From Pseudo-nitzschia pungens (lineage: Eukaryota > Bacillariophyta > Bacillariophyceae > Bacillariales > Bacillariaceae): DNA of 64,000 bases. The translations under genes and the position numbers were made by a program. Below are positions 46,541 through 59,858 of this stretch, one piece after another. The notes below the pieces were generated by a model, which was not told the origin of the DNA, ran no database searches, and saw only the letters and a list, made by a program, of their open reading frames with translations. The stretch lies in NCBI GenBank assembly GCA_037355855.1, contig CM074760.1, positions 6,564,501 through 6,628,500 on the forward strand, read 5' to 3'. Within the stretch, counting starts at the first letter, position 1; every line of letters begins with the position of its first letter.

Positions 46541-49114
46541 TGCTGTCGAAGAAGCTGCTGCTGAGCAATTGCAGCATTCTGTTGAACATCTTCTTGCCCG
46601 AAGACAGACATGCTTCTGACGTCTTGCTGCTGAGGTGCGTTGGTTTCCCCGTCCCTTTCGGCCAACGGGTCACTGGAATCCAGTCCCTCCGCTGCCTCTT
46701 GGCGCCGAATGTGCTCCATTACAGGACCACAAATCTCACAGGTTGCAGTCTTTCCTTGTGCCTTGCACAGTCGGTAATGTGTCAACACACATCTACTACT
46801 TTGACAATGCCTGGTTTGGCAGTCCCTATCCCGACATTTCTTCATATGCTGCCAGAGAGGTTTCATCTGGGCACAAAATTTAGTTGTACACTCAGGTCCG
46901 AGTTTGCACTTTGACGCGTGACGCAACAAAAGCAGACGCTGTTGCTGCTGTCGTATAACCTTTTGTGGATCTCCGTTGCCACCACCACCACTCATGCTGT
47001 GATTCATACTACCACCCATGCCGTTATTGCCAGAAACGTTGTTCTGCTGGTTCATAAGGTTTTGTTGCGCGATCATGTCAATTTGTTGCTGAGCGCTCCG
47101 CCGACGATCTCTCATTGAGTTCGAATTGTTGTTGTTAGCATTGCCACCCAACATGTTATTGTTCCCGTTATCGAAAGCGTTCATGCCACTATTGTTGTTG
47201 TTGTTGTTGTTGTTGTTTCCTCCTAGGAGCTGTTGGAGTTGTTGTGAATCGTTCGGATGAAGTTTGTTTTGGTTGGATTGGTGAGATTCAAGCTCCTTGG
47301 CGATATTCTGCAGTCGATCCCGAAGCGTACTCTGGTCCATATATTCTTCCTTGGTTAGGGCAGTCCGATAGAGATTTTCTTCAAGACTTTTTGCCATGTG
47401 CGGTAGCCTGCTCGTAATTACAGAAAAAGAGTTTTTGTGTGAGATTGAACACAAGAGACGGATGATGAAGAAAGGATCAGAGCGATTACCCTGAAGCAAC
47501 TTACTTTTGAGAAATCTGGTTTGTGTCGGGCCGCATCATTCGAATGATTTCGAGAATGGAATAAATGACTCTCCTTCTGTCTGGAAGATCAGCATTCGAC
47601 TGCCATCCTCCAGCAAATGATCCACCCAAGTAATCAGTGCCACCACTCGAGCTATCGTTTTTACTCTTGTTGTTGCTTCCCGAATTCGAACGGGTGGAAC
47701 TATCGAGGCTGTTGTTGTTGTTGTTCTTGTTCGAATTGTTTGACATGGACAAGTCCGATGCCCGCCTGCGCATGATGTCGGGTTGGAGGCCCATCATGTT
47801 GTTATTATTATTGTTGTTATTGTTGTTCATGTTGTTGTTACCCTGGTTCATCAGACGTGGCTGGCGAAGGAGATCGTTTTCGTTGAGGTTATTTGACATC
47901 GAGGATCCTAGGAGGTTTTGTTGATTCTGCTTGTTTTGGTTCTGACCGCCTCCCATCATCATGGAAAAAGGATCATTGTTGACAGAGTTGTTGTTATTCC
48001 CTCCCAAACCCATATTACCACTGTTCGGGTTTGATCTTTGGCTGTTGTTACTCATGCCACCGTCCATTCCCGGCATCGAGAAGAGGGAGTTGTTGTTGTT
48101 CTGATTTCCTTGCTGGTTCTGAAAGTTGCCTGTTGATGTTTGGCTTGTCTGACGTCCTAAACTTGTGTTCATACCGCTGTTATTATTATTATTGTTGTTA
48201 CCACCTTGCATAGGATTGTTTTGTTGCTGCTGACGTTGCTGCTGCTGTTGAAGCTGTCGCTGTAAAAATGCAATTTGCTGCTGCAGTGCGTTAGTGTCAG
48301 CTTGCCCTCCTCCCATGTTGTTCATTCCCATACCGCCAATACCGCCAAGGCCACCGATTCCCATATTCGAGTTATTGTTGTTGTTCGAATTGAATCCTTG
48401 TTGTTGGTTGTTTCCCTGTGACGAGCTTCGTTGTCCTAGCAGAGCATTATTATGCTGCTGCTGCAGTTGTTGCTGTGCATTCATGTTATTGTTGTTGCTG
48501 TTACTGTTCATAGAGCCTCCTAGGTTGTTGTTCATTCCTCCGAGACAACCCATTTGGTTCGGGTTATTCGATAGATCTAGAGAGTTCTGCTGACGACCCT
48601 GCTGCTGTTGTTGTTGACCACCAAGCTGGGAGTTCCCCCAGTTGGCATTCTGGCCTCCGACGCCGCCGAATGCTCCCATTCCTCCGGAGCCTGCACCTGT
48701 ACCAGAGAGGTTGTTAGCGCTACCCGATAACTGAGAGTTGCTTCGAGCGGCCACAAGCTGTTGCTGCTGCATCATGGCCTGGAGCTGTTGTTGCTGTGGA
48801 TTTCTACGCTGCATGTTATTAATGTCTTGGAGCCCTGTCATGTTTCCACCTTGCGAATTCTGCTGCTGTAGTTGGAGTTGTTGCTGATGTTGCTGGAGGT
48901 AGGCCTGCTGCAATTGTTGTTGCTGTTGCTGCTGAAGACCACCCATTCCATTGTTTCCTCCAGCATTGTTACCCATGGCGTTGTTCATCATGAGATTTTG
49001 TCCTTGCTGGTTTTGTTGTTGCTGCTGCAGCCCGCCTCTCTGATTTCCGTCCCCATACTGATTCAGCTGTTGCTGAAGCTGCAAACGAGCAGCTAGTTGA
49101 TGTGCTGCGTTCAT
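42263..49114 (-). CDS. p300/CBP-type histone acetyltransferase, 4 exons
   Basis: Gene model join(42263..43999, 44098..44720, 44841..47407, 47505..49114) on the minus strand, 2178 residues, all junctions GT-AG and phase-correct. Exon 1 is Gln/Asn/Gly-rich and ends in a KIX-like domain (about 500-565, WQSNADLPDRRRVIYSILEIIRMMRP) that continues seamlessly into exon 2. Exon 2 holds TAZ1 (about 695-780, RHASKCKLGPECTTKFC...), another Gln/Asn/Met-rich region and a bromodomain (about 1280-1392). Exon 3 has PHD-type zinc fingers. Exon 4 has the KAT11 catalytic core (GYPHDFPVHTKCIGLFQ, YISYLDSVQYFEPK, HIWSCPPADGDEYVFHCHP, LPYFEGDYIP), a ZZ finger (about 1990-2020) and TAZ2 (about 2065-2165). The enzyme acetylates H3 (K18/K27) and other proteins and links transcription factors to chromatin. 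KIX, TAZ1 and bromodomain in one chain is the animal arrangement; land-plant HACs lack the bromodomain. Confidence 0.95.
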
Positions 49115-51343
49115 GTCTGAATGAGGCTTCTTATCGCTTGTATCGATAGAGCTTTGAATCGAAACCTGCGGCTTTAATTAGAGATGAAGATGATAAAATC
49201 TATCGTGTACCGAGTGAATGGGTTAGACGAGACCCAAATCAGATCTTAATGACCGTTCAAGATAGCTTTGACGCGCTGTAGACATGAAAGTGAGAGTGGA
49301 AAGAAAAGAAACGTTATCAGTTAAAAGAGTAAGGTCAAAGAGAGCTACACGCTTATATGACTCTTCCATCAATTCACATCGAAAAGCACCGAATTGCTGC
49401 CGTACTGTCGGTAGTACGGTAGTTTCACGCAAACGGGCGAGACAAGCGAAAATCGAAGAACACTGCGTGATCCCCCCTACTGGAAAGCTGCACTCACCAC
49501 CAGGACGGCAGCTCCGATGTCCTTGACGCCAGATGGTACTATTGTTGTGGGTGTGGGTGTATGACTTTCTTGCTTGTTGATTCAAAGCGTCAACACGAGG
49601 GTGAAAGTCGTGCGATTTTGCTGTGAGTCGTTGGCGGGATGGAGTAATTAAGGCGGTGCTTCTTGGACGCTATTGTTACACCTTGAAATTGTTGCATGTG
49701 CTGTTTTGATTTTTCGCACAACTCTTAGTTACTCTGCTGTACGTAACAGGCCCATTCTCTATTTAGCAGCGTACCTACAAACTAACCGTACAGGGGTTGG
49801 GCAAAGCAATACAGAGTATCTGAGAAAAAGGGTCACTTTCGGTGTTCGAGTGTCGTGAGGAAATGTTTCACAAGGTGTAACCTTACTGGTAATCTTACGG
49901 TTCTCGAATCACTTCATGTACTGTATTGTACAGACTAGTACAGAATGGTAAATAACTACAAGAAACCATACGGTAACCTTACTTCGTATTGTTGATTCTT
50001 CTCATAATTGTTCCACACGCACATACGGCGCCGTAATTACCGTACACATCGTTAATCGGTAAAATTTTACTTCGTAGTTTAGTTCGTAGATCTTTACAAA
50101 GAGGGTGCGTGAGATGAACTCTCTTTCCGACAAAACCGGCGCGTACTGAAAATAATTTACCGATTGAATGGTTGTAATGCTTTTTAAGAGTTCTTAACCT
50201 CCTCGATTACTTATCAAATTACGGGATCCATGAGGTCGCGTAACAAAGGATGTGCGTTAGAAATGTTTCAATTAATTTATTTATATATGAATATAATCAA
50301 TATTATCCGTCATTTTTGATTTGCCGGGAGTCTGATTTCCGTCTTTGCGATCAAGTTTTGGCAATTGTCCGCGACTAACAACAGCCTACCGTATTCTCTT
50401 CGAAATTCGAATTCTCGATGATCCTTTATCGTAATTTGGAACTGGCGTCTCATCGAATATCCCACGTTGAAAACGTGGAGTGCTTCCGAACGTTATGGAA
50501 GGAATGAATCAATCGATCCTAAGAGTAAGGTTTAACCGTACATCTACGAGCATGTAATCTTACTTCTTTCTGCTCTTCAAAGTAACGTACAACTTCCACG
50601 TAAGATTACACGTACCGTTCGAAAGCCATTCTTTTTTTTCTTAAAATTTTCGGGAAAAGGTGAGTGAACCTCTAATTGCAGTGGCTGGGGTAGTCTACGT
50701 GTAACTCAATCCTCGTTCCCGATGAAAAAGTATCATCGTTGGTTAAAAGAACAGCTCCTGGGGAAGAAGTACAATTTTCAGTACTGCTATCCTGTATTAG
50801 GGCAGTATATTGCTTTTGAACCTAATTCTATTGGCGATAAAAACAGAGTATTCAGACTCCTGATCACGGATGAAAATTCAAGGTAACTTACAGTGAACTT
50901 GTGTGCTTCTTTTGTAGTCCTAGATAACATCAATGTTGTTCGAATGATATTCGTTCAGCTATGCACCATTGGATGGGCTCGAAAGATCCGCGTCCGCATT
51001 TCGAAAGCGAGGACTAACTACCACCTGTGGTGAGAACCAGCTTGTGCCAAAGGTTCCAAGCAAGATTTTCGTTCGTTTGGATCGATGAACAGAATCCTTA
51101 ACCGCATGGATGAAAATATTCAGTGTGCACAGCGATATACGAAGTACCTTAATCTGCTTGAGAGTGACTTCCGGTATGATTCATCACTAAACTACAATTA
51201 TTCTAGCTACAATACGATTGTGCACGACAGATAAGATTACGAACGAACAAAGAAATCGATCGTTTTCACCTTTCTCGGACAACCGAATGTTCGTGCCGTT
51301 ACCATCGATTGGAGACTCCGTACCTCCCGTGCTTTTGATGCTT
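49115..51343. other. 2.2-kb intergenic DNA upstream of the p300 gene
   Basis: Contains the p300 promoter and leader (a 120-codon minus frame at 49223-49585 has no domain and lies in this leader) and the 3' flank of the C2 gene. GTAACCTTAC/TTACTTCGTA words occur at 49870-50110 and 50520-50620. No gene seen. Confidence 0.4.
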
Positions 51344-54300
51344 TCATCGCAGATTCGTACCGTCATCCTCTTCCGCGTCGCAAAACTTTTCTTCGATGCT
51401 GTTGTGTTCTCGCTGAGGAACCATGTCGCCCCATAATCGCTGTCCATGGATCCGCGTAACAATTTTTACAGGTCGGGGATGAGCATTATACGGAACGGAG
51501 GATGACGAAATAGCGGGCTCGAAGGGAAAGCGCTCTTCCTTCCAGATCGGGACCCTCATCAAATGCTTCGAACGAAAAGATTATTGCAAGTTTCCGAACG
51601 AGTATTATAAAGGAAGAGAGGCGGAATGCAAATTAGAAATAGAACGGCGATTCAAAATCCAGTCAAAAACATTTGGCGGAACGGATTCGGTTGAAAACGA
51701 AACGCATGTAACGAAAACCAATTGAAACATGACATACCTTTCCGAACATATATCGCTTCGTGTCCTTGATTTTTATGGCATTTTCTTGGCGAATGCGATT
51801 TGAATTCCATTCACTCCATTGTATCAGGTTATAGCGTAGTTTGTAGTCGGTCTCCACTTTCGCAATTCGCTCTTTCGGATTCAGTTGATGATTAGAACGA
51901 ACATAGTAAATGTCGACGAGCTTCATCCACGGACCAAACAATGTCCAAACGAAGATTGTGAAGCCCCACTTGATCAAGAATGCCCAGGGGATCCAAAATG
52001 CAATAAACGAGCCCAAAAAAGACATAGTTACGATCCAAAAGGCTGCGTAGCTGTCTCGCCACATTAGAACGCTTTTCGAGATCCGGAGCACGACGCATAG
52101 TTTGTACAAATTTTTTTGGATAGGCAGAAGGTCCGACTTGAATGGGGCAAGAATGAATTCGGAGGAGTCGTCTTGTTGGCCCTCAGAAGTAATGTCGTCC
52201 GGAGCGATCTCGACCTCATCTTCCCAGCGCTGGTAGTGCTCTTCCCTTTTTCGTTTCAATCGCTCCAGCGTATCATTCTTAGTGCGAGTACGTTCCAAAA
52301 CATCGGATTCAAAGCGTTCGACTTCTTCGAGTTTTTCGTACGCGGAGATTGTTCGGCGGGGTTTGTGACTGCTCTTGTTGAACATAAGTATCCCGAGGAG
52401 CTCGCAGTATGACCTCGGTCGCCTCCAGAACGAGGGGTTTCTCCGTTGTTCTTCCAGCGTGGCCAGCAAGGTCCATCCGATGACAAACAGCAAAAAGCTA
52501 AACGATTTTTCGAAATCCCAAGCCAGAATCGTGGCCCAAGCAAATGCTATCATGGAGTGAATTGGTAGTAGAAGGGAAATCTCCGGTCGACGGTCACTGG
52601 AGGAAAATGGAAAGGAGAAGAGACGCAATGTCACAGAATAGTGCCCTCTCCACAAGATAACAACTGTCAGTGCATCAGCAATGACATCCAAAGCGTACAA
52701 GTAGGCAACAATTTCGCTGGAGTAGTTGCCAAGATTCCGAAAGCTCAGAGACCGATGACTCGAATCGTTCGTGAGCGAATACGAGGCACTGCGAAAGTCC
52801 GAACCTTCTGCAGTAGAAACATAAAAATGATCCTTCCAGTTCAGCTCCGACAACAACGCCTTTCGCTCGTCCTCCATTTTTATTCGCAATCGAATCGTAA
52901 TTGTTCCTTTCGCTTGGCGATCTACACCATCCGAATCAAATAGTTGGTAGGTTAGAGTATAAATTGCACACGGCCGAAGATTGGTGAGGTTGATCACGGC
53001 CCGGCCCAGTGGATTGTGTTTGGCCTCTGACAAACCGGTGCTCCGATTTCGATCCAAAACCCCAAGAAAGATTTGGGAGCATGGGTGCATCATGTTCAAC
53101 ACAAAGGCCCTCTGTGACCAGGGCATCCACCGTGGCGATAGACAATCGTGTATCACGTCCGTGTTTAGCACGGAATCTTCGTATACAACACACACAAAGG
53201 GATCGCTCTTGTGACCGGGTATCCGAGCTAGATTGGGCAGACCATCGCATCCCAGAATCTCGAGGAAAACCTTGCCGATGGATCCAGATCCCGCCAGGGT
53301 CCAAGCCCTGGAATGTTCGCGAGAGACTGTTTCGATCGCGTCGGGCGTCATCCACGAGGTCGCTGGTATGTTTTCAGGGTCTGGTCCAGGCTTGATGTGG
53401 CACTGGAGTTGACCATTGACTTTGTCGGTTCGAGTGGGACGTTCCAAAAAGGAGGGCGGCAAGACGCTTTGGGGGGACGGGGCCAGAAAGACCTCGGTGG
53501 CATACACACCGGAGTCGACACTGTCTTTCACTTTGTGTTTTTGTAAGGTGGTCATAAAGTCGATATCTTCGAGAGAGGCTCTCCGGCAACGGAGATACAG
53601 ATATGGGGTGGTTTTGAATTCGGAGGCGAGACTATCGACCGAGGTGAGCGAGTTTTTTCGTGGCACCGATTGAGATGGACGAAGAATCGGGTAGCAGTGT
53701 CGGTCCCCGTTTCCTTCCAATAATTCCGTCTTGTGAACCATTACCGTTCCGATGGTTTTGTGCTCGACCCCAACATTGGACTCGTGGTTCTTCACTGCAA
53801 ATTCTAGCACATTGGACCGCTCGAAAAAGTCCAGCAGGCTTTTGTATTGAAGCATGCAGAGGGAGCCGGTGGATATGGTCCAGATGGGATTCACCGTATC
53901 GGAAACCATGGACGTTGTGTGAACATCCGTCCTCCCATCGCGGACCACCACGTAGGGTTTGCTCGTCGGGAGCGCCTCCGGAGCCGGCACAAAAAAGTGG
54001 TTTCCCGGGATTGCCATTCCGCCGAGGCCCTCGTTCTCCCGCTCCCCGGGGACCGGGAGATTGCTGGCCGAAACAATTTCAACCAGAATGCTCACGGCCT
54101 CGGTTTGGCTTTTTTTGGTTTTGGAGTTTTCGTCGGCAGCGCGGGGCTCGCTGGCGGTGCTGTGTTCTGGCTTGGATTCCAATTCCGGCAGCGAGAGCAG
54201 GCCCCGGTGCAGATTGGCCAATCTCCGTGCTCGTTGGCTCTGCAGTCGTTTCAAGAGCTCAAAGAGGCGGGCAAAGGTCCGGGCATCGTTTCCCTTGCCG

Positions 54301-55544
54301 GAGATTCGTCCGTTGAGGCTCCCGTATTCGTCCCCGAAATGAAAGGTTTGGACCACGGTCCGCGGGCCTACTCCCATCTTGAGATCCACTTCGTTGGCCT
54401 CTAAGTCGATCCGCACCATCTCGATCTGGGAGACTCTCGTCCGACTGAGTTCGATCCATTGGACATTTTTCTTTTTCTTTTGTCGCTTTTTGGTAGAGGT
54501 GGTAATGTCGGAAATGATGCTGTTGTTGTCGTCGTCGTTGCTGTGGCTGCAACTGCCGCTTTCCTCGCAGTCGTCGTTGTCGTCCACGTCCAAACCAACC
54601 ATCCACGACATGGTTCGATCCGACATGGATTGAGATTCCCACTTGCGGTCGTGCAGGCCTCCCGCAATGCTGGTGAGGCCGAAACCATACTCGTCGTCGT
54701 ACTCGTTGACCAGTCTTGGTTTCATCACGCGAAGGATCACAATGTCGCGCTCCTCCAATTCGTACTCCGTGTTCGTTCCCGCCCTGCCGTTGAGTGCATT
54801 AGCTTGCTCTGCGTCGTTCGTATCCCCGTCATATCTATTTGTTTCGTCTTCCGAACGGGTCCAGGCAATATCGCTGGGGGCAATTCCCGGAAAGATCTCC
54901 CACGAATCGTGGTTCCCGACGCTGTTGTGATTTTCGGTGAACGAGGACGGGGACGAATGGCCGCCGACGCCTTCGACGGTATCCAGAAAGCTTCTCCGCC
55001 GTCGCCTCCTTCTCCCCCATACCCCGATGCCGTCCTCCTTACCGTAAACCTCGATGGTCAGGCGCCGCTTGGCGGCCGGGAGGCTTCGGGTTTTGTCATT
55101 TCCGTACAGGGAAGCCTGAAAGGTTTCCACCAATTTCCCCCCGACCACGTGCTGTTTTACGGGAGGCAGAGCAACCTCCCAGTACCGCATTGAGTGCAGG
55201 AGAAGGGGTTGCTGTGACGATGAGGATGGTGTCGTGGGTCGGCTGATCCGAGAGATCCGAAAGCGGGAGCTTCTGGGGGACGTGTGGGGAGCCGTCGCAG
55301 AAGAAACAGAAGCAGAAGCAGCAGCTCTCGACGTCTCAAACTGGTCCTTGTTCGCTAGCAACAAAGTCGATTCGTTTGCAACATTGTCGTTCTCCCGTTG
55401 CCGCGGACTATGACGCGGATTCCGGTGGCTATGGCGATGGTTGGGTGCTGCTGCATCCTCTTCGATTCGATCGGGATCCGTTCGAATGGAAGCCTCGTAT
55501 CGATCGGATGGTCCCTGAGCGAATAGCGCCCAGTTGCCGTTCAT
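51344..55544 (-). CDS. C2-domain multi-pass membrane protein (MCTP-like), 2 exons
   Basis: Gene model join(51344..51565, 51738..55544) on the minus strand, 1342 residues. The donor GTATGT follows MFGK and the acceptor GAAG gives HLMRVPIWKEERFPFE; this acceptor is the only phase-correct one I found. After a Ser/Arg/His-rich N-terminus with an Arg run (about 175-183), two C2 domains are visible: about 476-610 (SILVEIVSASNLPVPG ... SKPYVVVRDGRTDVHTT...VNPIW) and about 756-880 (VFLEILGCDGLPNLARIPGHKSDPFVCVVYE). The C-terminal third has three to four membrane segments (about 945-985, 990-1040, 1160-1210). The order of C2 domains followed by C-terminal helices resembles MCTPs and extended synaptotagmins, which tether ER membranes and respond to calcium. 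Conserved Asp ligands are partly replaced in the first C2, so calcium binding is uncertain. Confidence 0.8.
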
Positions 55545-57547
55545 TTTGTCGCTGCTATCGGGTCGCTGCTCTGTTCGATTCCGTCGTCATTCAAAAAGAC
55601 TCTTGAACCCTGCGTTGCTTTCCACAGGTCAACACTACCCGACTCGATGCTGCGATGGTATCCTTTTCGTTCCGTTGCGTTTCGTGTCGTAGGGACGCCG
55701 CGACGAAACGAAACTGCTTCTTCGGTGCTCGTGCTAGAGAACGCGATGCAAGGAAGAAACCGATCCTCAAGAATATCTATTTGGAGTGAGTGAACAACAG
55801 CTAGTGTGTTATTGGGTGATGGGATCTGTGTTCTCAAACACTGGGAATGCGGTGGAATGCCACGTTAAGTTACGCTCTTCCCCCTCGGACCTCAGTTGCG
55901 TTCCGATTTTTTTTCAATTTTTTTATTATTAAAAACAAGAAATGCCATGAATCTCAATGAACACCGTAATTTGAAGGTAAAGTTTACTACGAAGTAATCT
56001 TACGAAGTAATCTTATTACGGTACGCAGGAGTAACAGAACGAGTGACAGCATCACTGTTACTACGATAAGGTTAAGATACCGCATCTTACCCGGTGGCAA
56101 AGCAATTTTATGCAATCCAGTGACATGCAACTGCAAGTACTAACTGTACCCATGACATTACGATAATGTACAAAAATTCTTTTGAGAAAACAATGACAAA
56201 TCCAATTTGCGAAAGGACAACCGTTGAAATAAGGATAGAAGTACTAACCAAGAAATTAGAACAACGGGAAAGATGAACACAACCTTACCATCATACACAC
56301 CAGCAATGAGGGAATTCAGAACCTACTTTTGCTACTGGTGGAACATGATAGATTCTGCCTTCACTCTACAAAAACAAATATTCGTGCAACAAACGAAATA
56401 GGCCTGGAAAAGCAACACAAAAAGAAAAAAAAGGCTCAGTGTTCTGCCAGCAATCTTTCAATGCTTCATATTGAATATTAATGTCTAGTTTGCAACAAGT
56501 AGTATTGTAACATGCCAGCCCTCCTGTTGGTTGTTGTGCCCCAGCAGTAATAGTTTGGTAAGCCAGTCATATGATTACTGTGGGCTGCAAACAATTGCCT
56601 TTTTGTGTCTGACCATTGATCAAGGCAGACTTTTCATTCTTATAGAAAATGATACAAGCAGGGCAAAATCATTGCCTCCACTACAATTTTTTTCTGTCTC
56701 GTTGTCACTGTGTGATACTACCTACTACTAGATATCTTTGCTGATAATTTCCATAACCCTACACCAATTACGCATGTTCTCAACAAATTGACAATTTTTG
56801 ACTTCAAACAATACTTTATATGGACTCCTTTGAGAGCCATACTAGTAGACAGAAAGATAGACACAAGAAGCTACTACTAGAGCATGAACCGCGGCGATTG
56901 CAAGGCTTGTGAACGCATACCAGCCAAAGAAAACAATATCCAACATGGCAGGATGAACACTACACGGCACCGTATTAGGGCAAACGCATGTTGTTTACGA
57001 TTTATAACACTAGTATTAGTACTAGTGCAAACATGGGAATGTGACTGCCGGTAGTGATAATAATTTTGAAGGCATCCAAAACAGGGCACGAGGACTAGGT
57101 AACTGAAAATTTCTAGGTTTGAATTTGTCGTCATGTAAAACATTGTGCTATCACAGCAAGCTTGACAAAGAGACCGTCTGTATTATTGAACGGAAGTGTT
57201 CTAGTTTACTTCAGAGTAACTCTCACGGCATTGAATCTCAGCGAATGTACATCATCCGTGGTTTGACGTTGAATTTTTTGAGTTGTCCATGACGCCCGGA
57301 CCAAAGCAGATGTCCATGAGTCGCCATTGCGGGCGACAGTCACAACAGAAGTACTGTACCGGTACAGCGGATACTCCATTGAAATTTACATTGTCATTCG
57401 ATTCAATATTACTACTAATCTACTCGTTCCGTGTGCCGCGCTATGAGGACGCATATACCGTCGGAGGAAATCGATCGAAAAAGCAATGTTTGTTTGCTCC
57501 CGTGTCGATGGCGATGATTTTCGTTTGCTTGTTTGGGCGTAACCTGT
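55545..57547. other. 2-kb intergenic DNA
   Basis: Upstream region of the C2 gene and 3' flank of the carrier gene. AT-rich with short TACGAAGTAA words at 55980-56090. Short frames have no domains. No RNA gene seen. Confidence 0.4.
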
Positions 57548-58984
57548 TTATTCGAATGCATTTCGGTATGCCTTCGTGATAGAATCCTTCGACAGAAGGA
57601 CAATCATGGCGTGCGGCGCACATCGTCCGTAATAGGCAGAAAATCCATTGTAAAATCCCAAGGGACCCTCCGTTCGAATCATTTTGACGACACAATCCGC
57701 CACGCCCTTGTAGGGCATTTCCCCTGTGATGGGATCGGGTCGCTGGGCCATAAGTCGGCTCTTGATCAAGTCAAAAGGCATGGAAAAAAGGGCCGCTGTG
57801 AAACCAGCACTCAAGGAAGCCAAAATTCTAGTAGGCAATTCTGGTCCGTTTGTCATAGGATCACCAAGAAGACCAGCATACATTTCTTGGAACTGATCGT
57901 TACAAGACATCATTCCTGGCCGACGAAATCATTGTTTTTTACAGTTTGTCGTAAATTACAGTACGAGTTACGTGTAATTGTCGTTTTCGTGTGATTTTTT
58001 TAAAAAAAAATTGTCCGTTGTTATGATCGATTGAATTTGATTGAGAGATCAAGCAAAAACAGATAAGAATCAAAAGTGAGAAGTTCTGACGCAATGGTTC
58101 TGGTGGGACAGAATAAAAGTCAACATGATTTGACGGCAAACAAAGAGTAGAGTCAATTACTTACCAACATTCATGGACATTCCTCTCAAAATGTTCGGCA
58201 AAACACCGTGGTAGAGAGCACCGAATCCCTCTTCCGTCGCGGTTCGCATCAGGGCGTCAAACACATTTTTGTAGTTTCTTCGGTCTTCTGGTTTGGCCAT
58301 TCCATCTGCTTGCAATCGCACCAACGCAATATCGAAGGGACTTCCGATCGTTACGGCAATCGCCCCACTCAGCATGCCCGACGCCGCTTTTTGGGCAAAG
58401 CTGATGGGTTGCCCATTATTCTGTTCGACAAGCATGTCTGAGAATTTTGTGTGGAGACCAATACGCGCCGTTCCATAGACCATTTGTCTGCCAATGGCAG
58501 CGTCGACTCCTCGGTACAAACTCGTCACGCCATCGGAAGCGACCATGTTCTTAATGATAGTGGGAAAGCCTGGGACAGGCTTGCCAGGATTTACCTGACC
58601 ATAAATTTGCATTCGGACCTGCATAGTGTGTGAATCAATGTTGGCAAATTACGGATTGTTGTAAATTTGTATTGGCATTTCGTTACCAAATTAGATTCGA
58701 TGATATTCATGGATAGTGAATGACCATTCCAACGACGACGACAAAAAAAGAAAAAAAGCACCGTATCCAGAATACAATGGGATAAGTAACATATACAGCA
58801 AGATGACATGGCCGACGCCAGAGTATTGTCATCTTTCGAAACCGGACACACACCGAATAGGCGCAACGTCGTTTTCTCTCAAAAGACCCACCTTTGCCAG
58901 ATCGATAGGGTGAATGCAGCATGAACCAAAAGTGGCGGCAGTTCCACCGCAAACGTAGGGTTCGAGGGATTTCGCGATCGTCAT
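57548..58984 (-). CDS. SLC25A11-like: Mitochondrial carrier, 2-oxoglutarate/malate-type, 3 exons
   Basis: Gene model join(57548..57915, 58165..58618, 58892..58984) on the minus strand, 304 residues, phases 0 and 1, donors GTGGGT and GTAAGT. Exon 1 begins at 58984 and carries the first half-signature (IHPIDLAK). The three carrier repeats each contain a Px[D/E]xx[K/R] motif: PIDLAK split from VRMQIYG by intron 1, PFDIALVRLQADG and PFDLIKSRLMAQ. The protein fits the oxoglutarate/dicarboxylate branch (QIYGQ, RNYKNVFDALMRT, GLLSFYN-like GFYNGFSAYYGRCAPH). It should exchange dicarboxylates across the inner mitochondrial membrane. The Lys of the second motif is replaced by Ala-Leu-Val-Arg (PFDIALVR), as in the oxoglutarate carrier group. 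It is divergent from the CAP-H2 gene. Confidence 0.9.
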
Positions 58985-59858
58985 GGTTGCTTTGTTTATT
59001 TAAGTGTGTAAGCTGGATGGAATGCAGCAAAATTGTTCTTCACTTCGAGAGATTTGGTCGGCAGGTGGCGGCTGGAGGCAAAATGGAGTTGCCGGATTGT
59101 TTTACTTTGCGCTTGTCAAAGTGATGGAAAAACTTCAGGGTGAAAAAAAACGATTCCAATTTTTGCGAACCAAAAAGTAGTGGTCATCATGGCGAATGGA
59201 GAATGCATGTAAAATGGCAGAAAAACTGAATGCATGCGCAGATGTCATTGCGCGTGGTTCGGCAGTTCGCCTACTTCCGATGCCGGAAGTAGAAGAAAAC
59301 GCAAGCGAATGAAGGAAAAAGTGGAATGACGTCAGTAAGGTTAAGGATAAGATCTGGGGTGCCTTAATTTTCTTGGTTCTAGACTTTTGTTGAGATCACG
59401 CGCGCCGGGCGGGTATAATTTTTGAATTCGCATTCTTAGATGCTTCACGTTGGGTTGTGATGTCCAACAGCCGGAGAGCGAAGAAATTTGAATTTTCGGA
59501 AAAAAACTACTGTAACACGAAGCAACAATAACAATAAGGTAACCGTCCCAGGACTCTAGAGGAGTAAGTCGTAATCGTGCTTCGTAATCTTCGTTCCAGG
59601 ACCGGATGAATGATTCTCTGGTAAGAGCTATCATTGTCTACACCAACAAGAAATACTACAAATCGTAACGAGCTTTTTCTACGAACACAAAAATCCTCGT
59701 ACCGACACCAGTACAATAATCGAAAGAAGAAGCAAGTGACTAACCATTTTCTGTGTGGGAGAAAGAAGTACAAGTGCCGAAAAACAAATAGAAGGCGAAA
59801 AACAAAAGCATTCATACTCCGATTCACAACAACGCAGCACACTGAAAAATCTTGCATC
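58985..59858. promoter_or_regulatory. Divergent promoter region, carrier and CAP-H2
   Basis: 874 bp between two divergent start codons. The plus-strand frame is open from 59634 into CAP-H2 exon 1 but upstream codons look non-coding (Lys/Arg/Thr-rich). No defined motif claimed. Confidence 0.5.

Noticed and set aside
54459..55193. 244-codon plus-strand frame
   Set aside because: Antisense to the C2-domain gene; no recognisable motif.
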